Assembly: GCF_000211415.1 (NCBI RefSeq) | Contig: NZ_GL890776.1 | Span: 719,794-783,793 of the forward strand | Reading direction: 5' to 3' | Origin: Enterobacter mori LMG 25706 | GTDB lineage: Bacteria > Pseudomonadota > Gammaproteobacteria > Enterobacterales > Enterobacteriaceae | DNA length: 64,000 nt | In this document: piece after piece, positions 8,678 to 17,178 of the stretch | How positions within the stretch are numbered: the stretch's first letter is position 1 | Layout of the letters: each line of letters starts with the position of its first letter | Notes under the pieces: generated by a model | The model's input: only the letters and a program-made list of their open reading frames with translations | Told to the model about the DNA's origin: nothing | The model's database searches: none | Program-made: the position numbers and the translations under genes

Positions 8678-10011
8678 GTGCGCAGCACCGCAAAGAGTTC
8701 AAGTTTCACATCCCCCAGTGAGCGCGGGGTATAGAAGGTGCAACTACCCATTTCAAGCATCGTACGTGCCGCCTCAGTACTCAGATCCAGCGAGAAATAC
8801 TGGTTCTCAAGACGTAACGGGATAGCAGCTGGAACATGCGTCAGAGGTTTGATAAGCATCCCGCTCAGTGCCACATTCACCACATCCGAAACATCATCAA
8901 AGCTGCCCGCTTTACACAGCTGCGGGAATTTCGTCTGAAGCTCATGGTTCGGCATGGATGAGCGTACGGAGAGGTAGAAGTCCGCCCCTTCGCGCAGGCG
9001 CGCATCGTGCAGGGCACCTTTCCAGATCTGGTCCTGATGCTCCAGGTGGATACTCACGACCCGCGACGGCAGGCTGGCTTCCAGCAGTTTATCGAGCAGC
9101 GTCAGCAACGGCGGGAATACCCGTTCCGGTTCATCGTGCAGATAGGCAGGAATGTCACTGACGTCATGCTCCAGTGAGAAGGTCAGCAGGCTGCCAGCCA
9201 GACGGGTCAGTTCGCGGTACAGCAGTTCCGGGTGACGATCCGGTGTCTGCAGTAGTTCCGCCAGCACCGGCTCGGCACTGTTCAGGGCATTGAGAAGCCA
9301 GAACAGGGAGACATCCGCGACAGCAAAGTCGGCCATCCTCTCATTGCTTTCGCGTCGCATGGCCATCAGGCGACGGCGACGAACCTGCAGGCGGATCAGC
9401 AGGTCACCCAGTTCTACGGTCAGCAACGGGCTTGCAGAAATGGAAAGCATCGGCGGAATGAAATCCGGGTCTCTGCTCCACTGTCCCTGTGCATTACGCA
9501 CCAGACGGGCTACCGGACAGGTCAGGTAAGCCGTATTTTCCTGACTGGACAGACGCAAGGTCAGAGCATGACGCAGAATGGCGAGTTCTCCACTTTCATG
9601 GCCCGCAAGCTCCTGCACCACCACACGTTCGGCTTTCCAGCGACGCGGGCGTTCACTGTCCTGCCCGTTATCGAGATTGCCACCACTGGCGCTCATCAAC
9701 GGCAGCGCGACAACCACGTCAACAGCCTCACTGCTGGCTGCAATAGACACATCGCAAACCGGAGGAAGATTGTCTGCCAGGTTCGTATCAACAAGAGTAC
9801 CGTCCTGAAATCGCACCACCAGACGCGTGGCATTCAGGCGCGAGAGCGCCAGTGCAGCATCATCAAATTCCGCCGCAATCACGCCCCATGGATGAGAAAT
9901 ACCCATCCGGGCGACCATACTGGCTACGTGCTCACTCCATCGGGCCTGCTGCTGGAACTGTTGCGGGGCCAGAGCGGCCCCATCCTCCCAAAGCGGGCGG
10001 TAAATTTTCAT
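8674..10011 (-). CDS. tssK: T6SS baseplate protein TssK
   Basis: TssK links the baseplate wedge (TssEFG) to the TssL/TssM membrane complex. The 445-residue product starts MKIYRPLWEDGAALAPQQFQQQ, the typical TssK opening (PLWEEGMFLxPQHFQQ-like), and matches the family length of about 440-450. The LAGSLLTFSLEH and FYLSVRSSMPNHELQTKFPQ regions are also typical. It follows tssC after an 18-base gap and overlaps tssL by 4 bases, so the three genes are probably translated together. Confidence 0.95.
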   Translation of the reverse strand: MKIYRPLWEDGAALAPQQFQQQARWSEHVASMVARMGISHPWGVIAAEFDDAALALSRLNATRLVVRFQDGTLVDTNLADNLPPVCDVSIAASSEAVDVVVALPLMSASGGNLDNGQDSERPRRWKAERVVVQELAGHESGELAILRHALTLRLSSQENTAYLTCPVARLVRNAQGQWSRDPDFIPPMLSISASPLLTVELGDLLIRLQVRRRRLMAMRRESNERMADFAVADVSLFWLLNALNSAEPVLAELLQTPDRHPELLYRELTRLAGSLLTFSLEHDVSDIPAYLHDEPERVFPPLLTLLDKLLEASLPSRVVSIHLEHQDQIWKGALHDARLREGADFYLSVRSSMPNHELQTKFPQLCKAGSFDDVSDVVNVALSGMLIKPLTHVPAAIPLRLENQYFSLDLSTEAARTMLEMGSCTFYTPRSLGDVKLELFAVLRT

Positions 10012-10029
10012 CCCTGATTTCTCCCCGCC

Positions 10030-11565
10030 TTACGCTTTCGCTTTCGGCATCTGGCTCACCAGCGACAGGTTCACGTCCATGCCTTCCACCTGGAAGTGTG
10101 GCACCGCGAACAGCTTCACGCGGAAGAAGCCCGGGTTGTCCTCGATATCTTCCACCACCACTTTCGCATCGCGCAGCGGGTGTGAGGCCTGCAGCTCGTC
10201 GCCCGGATCGGTCATTTCAGTCACCAGCCCACGCACCCAGGTGTTGAGTTCAAGCTCCAGCAGACGGCGATCCTTGGTGGTACCGATGTTTTCGCGCTGA
10301 ATAAGCTTCAGGTAATGCGCAATGCGCGACAGCAGGAAGATGTATGGCAGACGCGCGTTGATGCGGCTGTTGGCGGTGGCATCCGCGGTATCGTACAACG
10401 CCGGTTTCTGGGCAGAGTTAGCCGAGAAGAAGCAGGCATAATCGCGGTTTTTGTAGTACGACAGCGGGATAAAGCCCAGGTTGGCGAATTCAAACTCGCG
10501 CGTTTCCGGGATCATCACCTCCGACGGGATTTTCACCTGGTTACCGGTGCCAAGGTCATACAGGTGGATCGGCAGATCTTTCACCGCGCCACCGGCCTGC
10601 GGGCCACGGATCTGCACGCACCAGCCATTATTGATGAAGCTCTTCACCATGTTCGAGGCGAAGGAGAATGACGCGCTGGTCCACAAATACTTATCGTGAT
10701 CCGGGCCCTTCACCTGCTCGACATAGTTGAAGCTACGCACCGGCACGGTGTCCGGACCGTACGGCAGACGCCCCAGCACGCGCGGCATCACCAGGCCGAT
10801 ATAGCGTGAGTCGTCGGTGTCACGGAAGGATTTCCACTTAATATACTCAGCGCGATCGAAGTAGTTGCCGATATCTTTAATCGCTGCAACTTCTTCCATG
10901 GAGTCTTTCAGGAAGAATTTCGGACCGACGGCACCGATAAACGGCATATGTGCAGCAGCAGACACTTTAGAGATGTTGCGCAGCAGTGCCACGTCCTGCG
11001 GACTGGCATCGAACTCATAGGAGGAGATCACCGAGCCAATTGGCTCTCCGCCAGGGGTGTCATATTCGGCGGTATAAGTGTGCCAGTAGAGTCCGCTCTG
11101 GATCAGTTCCGGCGCATCTTCGAAGTCCTGACGCAGATCGTCTTTCGAGACGTTCAGAATTTCAGTCTTCACGTTCTGGCGGTAGTCAGTGCTGTCCACC
11201 AGCTGCTTCAGGCCGCGCCACAGTGATTCCACCTTCTGGAACTCTTGATGGTGCATTACTGCGTCCAACTGGCGACTGATCTGGAAATCCAGCTCAGCGA
11301 TGTGGTGGTCAATCAGCGTCTTGTCGAGCTTTTCCACCTGTTGTCCGGACTTGCGGATGCAGTCCATAAACACCTGCATCGCGGCCGTCAGGCGCTCACC
11401 TGCCGGAGCGTCAGACAAAGCGGCATCGTCGAGGAAGTCGTTAATATCACCCAGGCTGGATGCCGGGGTCAGATGAATTTTTTCAAACAGGGAGGCGTAA
11501 ACGCTCTCTTTTTCCAGTACGGTGGTCTGCCCCTGCGCGGAGGCGGTTTCAGAATTTACAGACAT
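10030..11565 (-). CDS. tssC: T6SS contractile sheath large subunit TssC (VipB)
   Basis: TssC pairs with TssB to build the contractile sheath. The 511-residue product carries the family regions FQKVESLWRGLKQLVDSTDYR, KVSAAAHMPFIGAVGPKFF, LVMPRVLGRLPYG and WCVQIRGPQAGGAVKDLPIH. The start at 11565 (MSVNSETASAQ) is preferred because GGGA lies about 8 bases upstream; an ATG two codons earlier is too close to that site, and the frame further upstream runs into the end of tssB. It follows tssB after about 40 bases. Confidence 0.96.
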   Translation of the reverse strand: MSVNSETASAQGQTTVLEKESVYASLFEKIHLTPASSLGDINDFLDDAALSDAPAGERLTAAMQVFMDCIRKSGQQVEKLDKTLIDHHIAELDFQISRQLDAVMHHQEFQKVESLWRGLKQLVDSTDYRQNVKTEILNVSKDDLRQDFEDAPELIQSGLYWHTYTAEYDTPGGEPIGSVISSYEFDASPQDVALLRNISKVSAAAHMPFIGAVGPKFFLKDSMEEVAAIKDIGNYFDRAEYIKWKSFRDTDDSRYIGLVMPRVLGRLPYGPDTVPVRSFNYVEQVKGPDHDKYLWTSASFSFASNMVKSFINNGWCVQIRGPQAGGAVKDLPIHLYDLGTGNQVKIPSEVMIPETREFEFANLGFIPLSYYKNRDYACFFSANSAQKPALYDTADATANSRINARLPYIFLLSRIAHYLKLIQRENIGTTKDRRLLELELNTWVRGLVTEMTDPGDELQASHPLRDAKVVVEDIEDNPGFFRVKLFAVPHFQVEGMDVNLSLVSQMPKAKA

Positions 11566-11605
11566 CAGCATATTCCCGGTTAATCCATTAAATAACGCAC
11601 GCCGC

Positions 11606-12097
11606 TTATTTCGGGGCCAGTGCACTCATTTCGTCGCGTAATTCCTGAGACAGCGCCGGGTCTTTAAGAATTTTCTCGAGTTCTTTTCTGAAAGTAGCGT
11701 TATCAAGGAGATTAGATTTCAGATCGCGTAATAAATTACGCATCGCCAGCATGGCACGGAGTTGAGGGATCTGACGGGCCACCTGTTCCGGTTCGAAATC
11801 TTTAATATCGGAGAAACTCAGCTTCACGTTCTCTTCCGAACCATCCCCTGCCAGCGTATTCTGCACACTAAGGTTTACTTCCGGGTTAAATTCCGAAAGT
11901 ACGCTATTAAAGTTATTTTTATTGACGTTGATTTTTTCTCTTTCAGATAATGGACGACTTTCTTTGCCATTACTGAAATCACCGACGGTGAGGAGTTTCA
12001 GCGGCAGTTCGACTTTCTTCTGTGCGCCACCAGTGTGCAGAGCCAACTTTAAATTTATGCGTGCCTTCGGCACCTCGTTCTGGAACGTATCGGCCAT
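11606..12097 (-). CDS. tssB: T6SS contractile sheath small subunit TssB (VipA)
   Basis: The 163-residue product has the TssB/VipA pattern: KARINLKLALHTGGAQKKVELPLK, LLTVGDFSNG, the LSEREKINVNKNNFNSVLSEF stretch, and a C-terminal ALAPK. It is the first gene of the leftward T6SS run. AAGGAAAGGG precedes the ATG as ribosome site. A 0.7 kb AT-rich leader with candidate promoter and FNR-type box lies upstream. Confidence 0.96.
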   Translation of the reverse strand: MADTFQNEVPKARINLKLALHTGGAQKKVELPLKLLTVGDFSNGKESRPLSEREKINVNKNNFNSVLSEFNPEVNLSVQNTLAGDGSEENVKLSFSDIKDFEPEQVARQIPQLRAMLAMRNLLRDLKSNLLDNATFRKELEKILKDPALSQELRDEMSALAPK

Positions 12098-12155
12098 AGC
12101 GGTCCCTTTCCTTAAGGAATGTTTGTTGAAAATAACGACGTTTCTTTACAAATCC

Positions 12156-12185
12156 ATAGTAGAACAAAAAACCATTCAAGATCAA
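12156..12185 (-). promoter_or_regulatory. Candidate sigma-70 promoter for tssB
   Basis: On the reverse strand TTGATC (12185-12180) is followed after 18 bases by TACTAT (12161-12156), which would start transcription near 12149, about 50 bases before the tssB ATG. Both hexamers are imperfect and the region is AT-rich, so chance matches are likely. Confidence 0.35.
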
Positions 12186-12366
12186 CTAAACAGATCATAG
12201 ATCTGACATAAGACTTTTATTAAGAATTTTAATCCATTAACAATTAGCACATAACGCCATTTAAACAAAAACAAAACACAGCATTAACTTTTTAATTACA
12301 GAAGGGTGAAATTAAAATCCACTCGCGATGAAAACATCCTCTTTATATCAAAGAACACGCATATTA

Positions 12367-12380
12367 TTGATATAAATCAA
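12367..12380. promoter_or_regulatory. Perfect FNR-type box in the T6SS leader
   Basis: The sequence TTGATATAAATCAA matches the FNR consensus TTGAT-N4-ATCAA at every specified base. Its centre is about 276 bases upstream of the tssB start. On the reverse strand a TATAAA lies about 19 bases downstream of it, roughly where a minus-10 element of an FNR class II promoter would be. This suggests oxygen-responsive control of the T6SS; it is a sequence inference only. Confidence 0.45.
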
Positions 12381-12747
12381 TGAATGAATACAGCGGCAGA
12401 TACCCTCACGCTTGAGGGATTTCTGAATCCGCAAATAACAGCACGATATTTTTCTTAAAAGTATCAGCAATAAAAAAGTCCAATACTGGACAAGAAATAA
12501 TTCCGAGAACGTAATAAAAATATATTTATCATTCGCGATGTGAATGTATTATTCAAACGAAGACCTTTCCAAATAGTAATCGTACCTCAGATACCTGATA
12601 GTAATAGCTCGTAAGAGTCAACGAAAGGTTTATTCCATTTGTGGCGCGATTGTCAATATAAAAACGTCATAATAAGATTCCCCAGGCTTAATTGCTGGGT
12701 ACCATTCGTCGGATGTCGTTGCGGCGGGAGAGGGTCAAATAAAGAGA

Positions 12748-12768
12748 CTGGCGCTGTAAGCGCGCCAG
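12748..12768 (-). terminator. Candidate terminator downstream of mppA
   Basis: CTGGCGC at 12748-12754 pairs with GCGCCAG at 12762-12768 around a 7-base loop. On the reverse strand it is followed by a pyrimidine-rich stretch (AGTCTCTTTATTTG) rather than a clean T run. It lies about 40 bases after the mppA stop, the expected place. Confidence 0.45.
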
Positions 12769-12809
12769 CTCAGGTTTAGCGGTAGTAGCCTTAGGCTAAC
12801 AGGCAATGA

Positions 12810-14426
12810 TCAGTGCTTTTCGATATACATCGTCCGGCTATAGGCTACGTCTTCGGGGTTATTAATCGGATAACCTTTCACCCACGGCTTGATCAAACGT
12901 CCATTGGTATACTGATAAATCGGGGCTATCGGGGCTTTCTCGGTCAGGATTTTTTCCGCCATGTTGTAATCTTCGTTACGCGCTTTCTCGGTGGTTTCAA
13001 GCGTCGCCTGGTTGATAATCTTGTCGTAAGCCGGGTCCTTGAAACGGGAAATATTGCCGCTGTGGGTTGAGGTCAGCAGCGAAAGGAACGTGGAGGGCTC
13101 GTTGTAATCCCCTACCCACGACGCGCGGATCACATCAAAATTACCGGTGTTGCGGCTGTCAATGTAGGTTTTCCACTCCTGGTTTTGCAATTTGACATCC
13201 ACACCCAGGTTCTTCTTCCACATTGATGCCACGGCGATGGCAATTTTCTGGTGGTTTTCTGATGTGTTGTACAGCAGAGTTAGCTTCAGCGGACGCTGCG
13301 GACCGTAGCCTGCCGCCTGCAAAAGCGTCCTTGCTTGTGCGTTTAACTCCTGCTGCGACATCTGCTCAAAAGGCGATGTCTCCGGCGTAAAACCTGCCGT
13401 GACGTCAGGAGTGAAGTGCCAGGCTGGTTTTTCACCTGTACCCAGTACTTTTTCCGCCATAATACGCCTGTCGATTGTCATGCTCAGTGCCAGGCGCACG
13501 CGGGCATCAGCCGTTGGGCCTTTCTGCGTGTTGAACGCATAGTAATAGGTGCCCAGCTGCGGCGGCGTATACACCTGCCCCGGAATATCCTTCAGCAGCT
13601 TCTGATACATATTTTTTGGGAACGACTCGGTGATATCAATATCGCCAGCCAGATAACGTTTTGTGGCTGAAGACTCCTGGTTAATAGGCACAAAAGTGAC
13701 TTTTTTCAGAACCGTTTTGGCGTTATCCCAGTAGTGTGCATTCGGCTCCACCACCAGCTTCTCGTTGACCACACGATCTTTCAGCACATACGCACCGTTC
13801 CCCACAAGGCTGCCCGGACGCGTCCACTCTTTACCACTCTCAACATTGGCTTTCTGGACTGGATAAAACGCAAAGTTAGCCGTCAGGTTGCTGAACCAGG
13901 GCAGCGGCTTATCCAACTGTACGCGCAACGTTTTGGCATCGACGGCCGTAACGCCAAGCGTATCAGGCGCGGCTTTACCATCGATAATCGCCTGCGCGTT
14001 GTTTATACCCGCCAGCGCCGCAAACCACGCAAACGGTGAGGTGGTTTTTGGGTCAACCAGACGCTGCCAGCTGTAGACAAAATCCTGCGCCGTCACGGGC
14101 GTGCCGTCAGACCATCGGGCGTTGTCTCGCAGCGTGAAGGTCCAGACACGGTTATCGTTGCTCTGCCAGCGCGTTGCCACGCCGGGGGTCAGTTCCCCTT
14201 TTTCATTCTGATTCACCAGACCTTCATAAAGGTCACGGATCACCTGAATTTCAGGCAAACCTACGGCCTTAGCCGGATCGAGCGAAGCCGGTTCGTCTTT
14301 AATGTGTCTCACCAGTTCCTGTTTTTGCGCCAGAACAGTGCCCTGCGGCACATTAGCAGCGTACGAAAGTGAAGAAAGTCCGCACAGCCAGAGTGCAGTA
14401 CAGAGACGCGAAACAGGATGCTTCAT
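12810..14426 (-). CDS. mppA: Murein tripeptide-binding periplasmic protein MppA
   Basis: MppA binds L-Ala-gamma-D-Glu-meso-Dap in the periplasm and delivers it to the Opp permease for wall recycling. The 538-residue product has a Sec signal peptide (about 1-23, cleavage after SYA) and the SBP family 5 pattern: LVRHIKDEPASLDPAKA, DLYEGLVNQNEKGELTPGVA, RWSDGTPVTAQDFVYSWQR and NPEDVAYSRTMYI. Length matches E. coli MppA (about 537). AAGGGGATCTT precedes the ATG. It is divergent from mpaA, which also acts on murein tripeptide. In K-12 the regulator gene pgrR and other genes lie near here; none is present between mppA and mpaA. OppA is the main alternative, but the murein-peptide neighbours argue for MppA. 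Confidence 0.9.
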   Translation of the reverse strand: MKHPVSRLCTALWLCGLSSLSYAANVPQGTVLAQKQELVRHIKDEPASLDPAKAVGLPEIQVIRDLYEGLVNQNEKGELTPGVATRWQSNDNRVWTFTLRDNARWSDGTPVTAQDFVYSWQRLVDPKTTSPFAWFAALAGINNAQAIIDGKAAPDTLGVTAVDAKTLRVQLDKPLPWFSNLTANFAFYPVQKANVESGKEWTRPGSLVGNGAYVLKDRVVNEKLVVEPNAHYWDNAKTVLKKVTFVPINQESSATKRYLAGDIDITESFPKNMYQKLLKDIPGQVYTPPQLGTYYYAFNTQKGPTADARVRLALSMTIDRRIMAEKVLGTGEKPAWHFTPDVTAGFTPETSPFEQMSQQELNAQARTLLQAAGYGPQRPLKLTLLYNTSENHQKIAIAVASMWKKNLGVDVKLQNQEWKTYIDSRNTGNFDVIRASWVGDYNEPSTFLSLLTSTHSGNISRFKDPAYDKIINQATLETTEKARNEDYNMAEKILTEKAPIAPIYQYTNGRLIKPWVKGYPINNPEDVAYSRTMYIEKH

Positions 14427-14611
14427 AAGATCCCCTTGATTGAATTCAGATAACCAGCAGATGCGTAATTATTTGTTTCCCAAATGAGAAAAGCAAATAC
14501 CTTCATCCGGAAAGTTGATATCTGGCAATTTTCCGCTAACACGGAAACTATTTGATAAACAGCAAGTTTTGCACAACACTGCCAATAGAGACATTTTTAT
14601 CAGGATTTCGT

Positions 14612-15325
14612 ATGACAATCACCCGACCAAGAGCGCAACGTGGTGCTTTTCCGCCTGGCGCTGAGCAATATGGCCGTTCTTTTTTTGGTGCATCTTTGAT
14701 CTGGTTTCCTGCCCCGGAGGCCGATCGTAACAGCGGTCTGATCATTGCCGGTACGCACGGCGATGAGCATTCATCCATTGTCACGCTGTCGTGCGCGCTG
14801 AGGACACTGACTCCCGAACTGCGGCGTCATCACGTGATTTTGACCGTCAATCCGGATGGCTGTCAGCTTGGGTTGCGTGCCAATGCGAGGGGGATTGACT
14901 TAAACCGCAATTTTCCGGCAGCAAACTGGCGCGCCGGTGAGACGGTGTATCGCTGGAACAGCTCCGCCGAAGAGCGCGATGTGGTCCTGCTGACGGGAGA
15001 CACCCCCGGCTCGGAGCCGGAGACGCAGGCGTTATGCCAGCTCATTCATAAGATCCACCCGGCCTGGGTTGTCTCGTTCCACGATCCGCTGGCCTGTATC
15101 GAAGATCCGCGCCATACGGCGCTAGGTCAGTGGCTGGCTGAGGCATTTGCCCTTCCGCTTGTGACCAGCGTGGGTTACGAAACACCAGGCTCGTTCGGCA
15201 GCTGGTGCGCTGACCTGGGACTGCATTGTATCACCGCAGAATTCCCGCCTATCTCGTCTGATGAAGCCAGCGAAAAGTATCTCAAGGCGATGACAGAACT
15301 TCTGCGGTGGGAACCTCAGAGATGA
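14612..15325 (+). CDS. mpaA: Murein tripeptide amidase MpaA
   Basis: MpaA is a cytoplasmic M14-family carboxypeptidase that cuts the gamma-D-Glu-Dap bond of murein tripeptide. The 237-residue product begins MTITRPRAQRGAFPPG like E. coli MpaA. GTHGDE (H49 and E52) gives two zinc ligands, SFHDPLAC the third, and TAEFPP holds the likely catalytic Glu; LRANARGIDLNRNFP is the substrate-binding stretch. The ATG at 14612 has CAGGA seven bases upstream; an in-frame ATG 60 bases earlier is not conserved. The 3' end overlaps the convergent ycjG by 10 bases; the two enzymes act consecutively on the same peptide. Confidence 0.95.
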   Translation: MTITRPRAQRGAFPPGAEQYGRSFFGASLIWFPAPEADRNSGLIIAGTHGDEHSSIVTLSCALRTLTPELRRHHVILTVNPDGCQLGLRANARGIDLNRNFPAANWRAGETVYRWNSSAEERDVVLLTGDTPGSEPETQALCQLIHKIHPAWVVSFHDPLACIEDPRHTALGQWLAEAFALPLVTSVGYETPGSFGSWCADLGLHCITAEFPPISSDEASEKYLKAMTELLRWEPQR

Positions 15326-16281
15326 AGCACGCCCGTGGTGAAATTCAGCGCGGGTGAGACGTCAACCGCCAGCCATGTCGGGCCATCGAGATCGGCAAAA
15401 CGCACTTGATTTGCCAGCGGCAGCGCCGCGCCAATCGCCCGGGATGTGCACAACATGCATCCCAGCATGAGGGTAAATCCCTGCTCCTGCGCCGCTTTTG
15501 CCAGCGCAAGCGCTTCGGTTAATCCGCCCGTTTTGTCGAGCTTAATATTAACCATCTCATAGCGGCCTTTAAGGCTGTCCAGGCTGTCACGGGTGTGACA
15601 ACTTTCATCTGCACAGACAGGAAGTGGATGAATGAAATTCGCCAGGGCGGCATCCTCATGCGCCGGTAAAGGCTGTTCGAGCATGGCAACGTCAAGATCG
15701 GCCAGCAGCTGACAGCGTGCGGCCAGTCCCTCGCTATGCCAGGATTCATTCGCATCCACAATCAGCGTTGCCTGCGGCACTGCCGCACGAATGGCAACCA
15801 TCCGTTCACTGATTAATCGATCGTCGAGCTTAATCTTTAATAACGTCGCACCGGAGTCGTAGAGCGCTTTTGCGCTGGCCGCCATCTGTTCTGGTTCACC
15901 AATAACGACCGTCTGCGCGGTCACAACCGCCCCCGGCAACGTAATCCCCAGGTGCGAGGACAAGGTTGTCTGCCGCTGCGCGGCCTCCAGGCTCCACAGC
16001 GCGCAGTCAATCGCGTTGCGCGCTGCACCGGCGGGCAGTCGCTGTTGCAACGATTCGCGGGTAAGGCCCGTTTGAAGATCGGGAACCAGGGTCATGATCT
16101 GGGCCATCACCGAAGCAAGGCTCTCGCCGTAGCGAGGATAAGGTGTGCATTCACCGACCCCCTTAATGCCGTCCTCCTCTATTTCGACCACCACGACGCA
16201 GGCTTCACTGCGACTGCCGCGGGAGATCACAAACGGGGTATGCAATGGCCAGGCTTCTTCATAGACCTTTACGCTTCTCAT
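15316..16281 (-). CDS. ycjG: L-Ala-D/L-Glu epimerase YcjG
   Basis: This enolase-superfamily enzyme epimerises L-Ala-D-Glu, released by MpaA, to L-Ala-L-Glu, which peptidases can then cleave. The 321-residue product (ATG at 16281, AAGGAG six bases upstream) starts MRSVKVYEEAWPLHTPFVISRGSR. Active-site signatures are visible: LLKIKLDDR (the KxK base), LIVDANESW, MLEQPL and CADESCHT (metal ligands D, E, D), and NIKLDKTGG (second catalytic Lys). A GTG one codon upstream is a less likely start. It overlaps mpaA tail to tail. Confidence 0.95.
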   Translation of the reverse strand: MRSVKVYEEAWPLHTPFVISRGSRSEACVVVVEIEEDGIKGVGECTPYPRYGESLASVMAQIMTLVPDLQTGLTRESLQQRLPAGAARNAIDCALWSLEAAQRQTTLSSHLGITLPGAVVTAQTVVIGEPEQMAASAKALYDSGATLLKIKLDDRLISERMVAIRAAVPQATLIVDANESWHSEGLAARCQLLADLDVAMLEQPLPAHEDAALANFIHPLPVCADESCHTRDSLDSLKGRYEMVNIKLDKTGGLTEALALAKAAQEQGFTLMLGCMLCTSRAIGAALPLANQVRFADLDGPTWLAVDVSPALNFTTGVLHL

Positions 16282-16388
16282 CACTGACTCCTTGTAGCCC
16301 GGTAAGGCATAAAAATTGGTTTGCCGTGTTATCCGCGGATGGCATACACTAGCCCCGACGTTAACTATATGTAAACAGGAAGATATCT

Positions 16389-16895
16389 ATGTCACAACTC
16401 GTTCATTTCCAGGGCAACCCGGTCACTGTTGCAGGTGCCATTCCGCAGGTGGGTAACAAGGCGCAGGCTTTTACGCTGGTGGCTAAAGATCTGTCTGACG
16501 TCACGTTGAGCCAGTTTGCTGGCAAGCGCAAAGTCCTGAACATTTTCCCAAGCATCGATACCGGCGTTTGTGCCGCATCCGTGCGTAAACTCAACCAACT
16601 GGCAACAGAAATGGACAACACCGTCGTGCTGTGCATTTCCGCTGACCTGCCGTTTGCCCAGTCTCGCTTCTGCGGCGCTGAAGGTCTGAGCAACGTCATC
16701 ACCCTTTCTACCCTGCGCAGCCCTGATTTCCTGGAGAAATACGGCGTTGGCATTTCTGAAGGCGCCCTGAAAGGCCTGGCGGCACGTGCAGTTCTGGTCA
16801 TCGACGAAAACGACAACGTTGTTTTCAGTGAACTGGTAAACGAAATCACCACCGAGCCGGATTACACTGCTGCGCTGGACGCCCTGAAAGCATAA
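16389..16895 (+). CDS. tpx: Thiol peroxidase Tpx
   Basis: Tpx is an atypical 2-Cys peroxiredoxin that reduces lipid and alkyl hydroperoxides using thioredoxin. The 168-residue product matches E. coli Tpx in length. The peroxidatic Cys61 lies in [13 protein letters not shown] and the resolving Cys95 in [10 protein letters not shown]. An additional Cys82 is as in the family. ATG is preceded by AACAGGAAGATATCT. It stands alone between divergent ycjG and the downstream terminator. Confidence 0.97.
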   Translation: MSQLVHFQGNPVTVAGAIPQVGNKAQAFTLVAKDLSDVTLSQFAGKRKVLNIFPSIDTGVCAASVRKLNQLATEMDNTVVLCISADLPFAQSRFCGAEGLSNVITLSTLRSPDFLEKYGVGISEGALKGLAARAVLVIDENDNVVFSELVNEITTEPDYTAALDALKA

Positions 16896-16933
16896 TGATT
16901 GCTTAGCATTCTATAAAGCTTAGCATTGTCCTG

Positions 16934-16958
16934 AAACCTCGCGTCGGCGGGGTTTTTT
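16934..16958 (+). terminator. Rho-independent terminator of tpx
   Basis: AAACCTCGC at 16934-16942 pairs, with a G-T wobble, with GGCGGGGTTT and runs into TTTTTT. It is 38 bases after the tpx stop and is a standard intrinsic terminator. Confidence 0.85.
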
Positions 16959-17178
16959 ATTGCCCGATGAACTGAATCGTTAAGGCATAAATACTTTTAC
17001 CTCACACTTTTCATGTAAATATTGTTTAGTAGATAAACAAACAGGAGAAATAAATCTCATTTTTCAGGTTAAAAAACCGTTATTTTCTCACCAGTGAACC
17101 CCATCACATTTCCCCTCCCCTCTAAACATTAGATTTGCTGACGTATTCAAATAATCGTTTCAGCAAAAAGGGATAAAT

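Larger units (their letters stand above)
12098..12747. other. AT-rich noncoding leader upstream of the T6SS operon
   Basis: I find no convincing gene between tssB and the mppA terminator hairpin. The stretch is visibly richer in A and T than the flanking genes, with many A and T runs, which would suit silencing by H-NS. It holds a candidate sigma-70 promoter near 12156-12185 and a perfect TTGAT-N4-ATCAA box at 12367-12380, both listed separately. About 25 bases downstream of that box, on the reverse strand, a TTGATATAAA motif recurs. The long leader suggests several regulators act here; none is proved. Confidence 0.6.

Noticed and set aside
12098-12747. Possible small genes in the T6SS leader (for example a 92-codon frame from 11922)
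   Set aside because: Frames are short, overlap tssB antisense, have no ribosome site and no protein-like composition.
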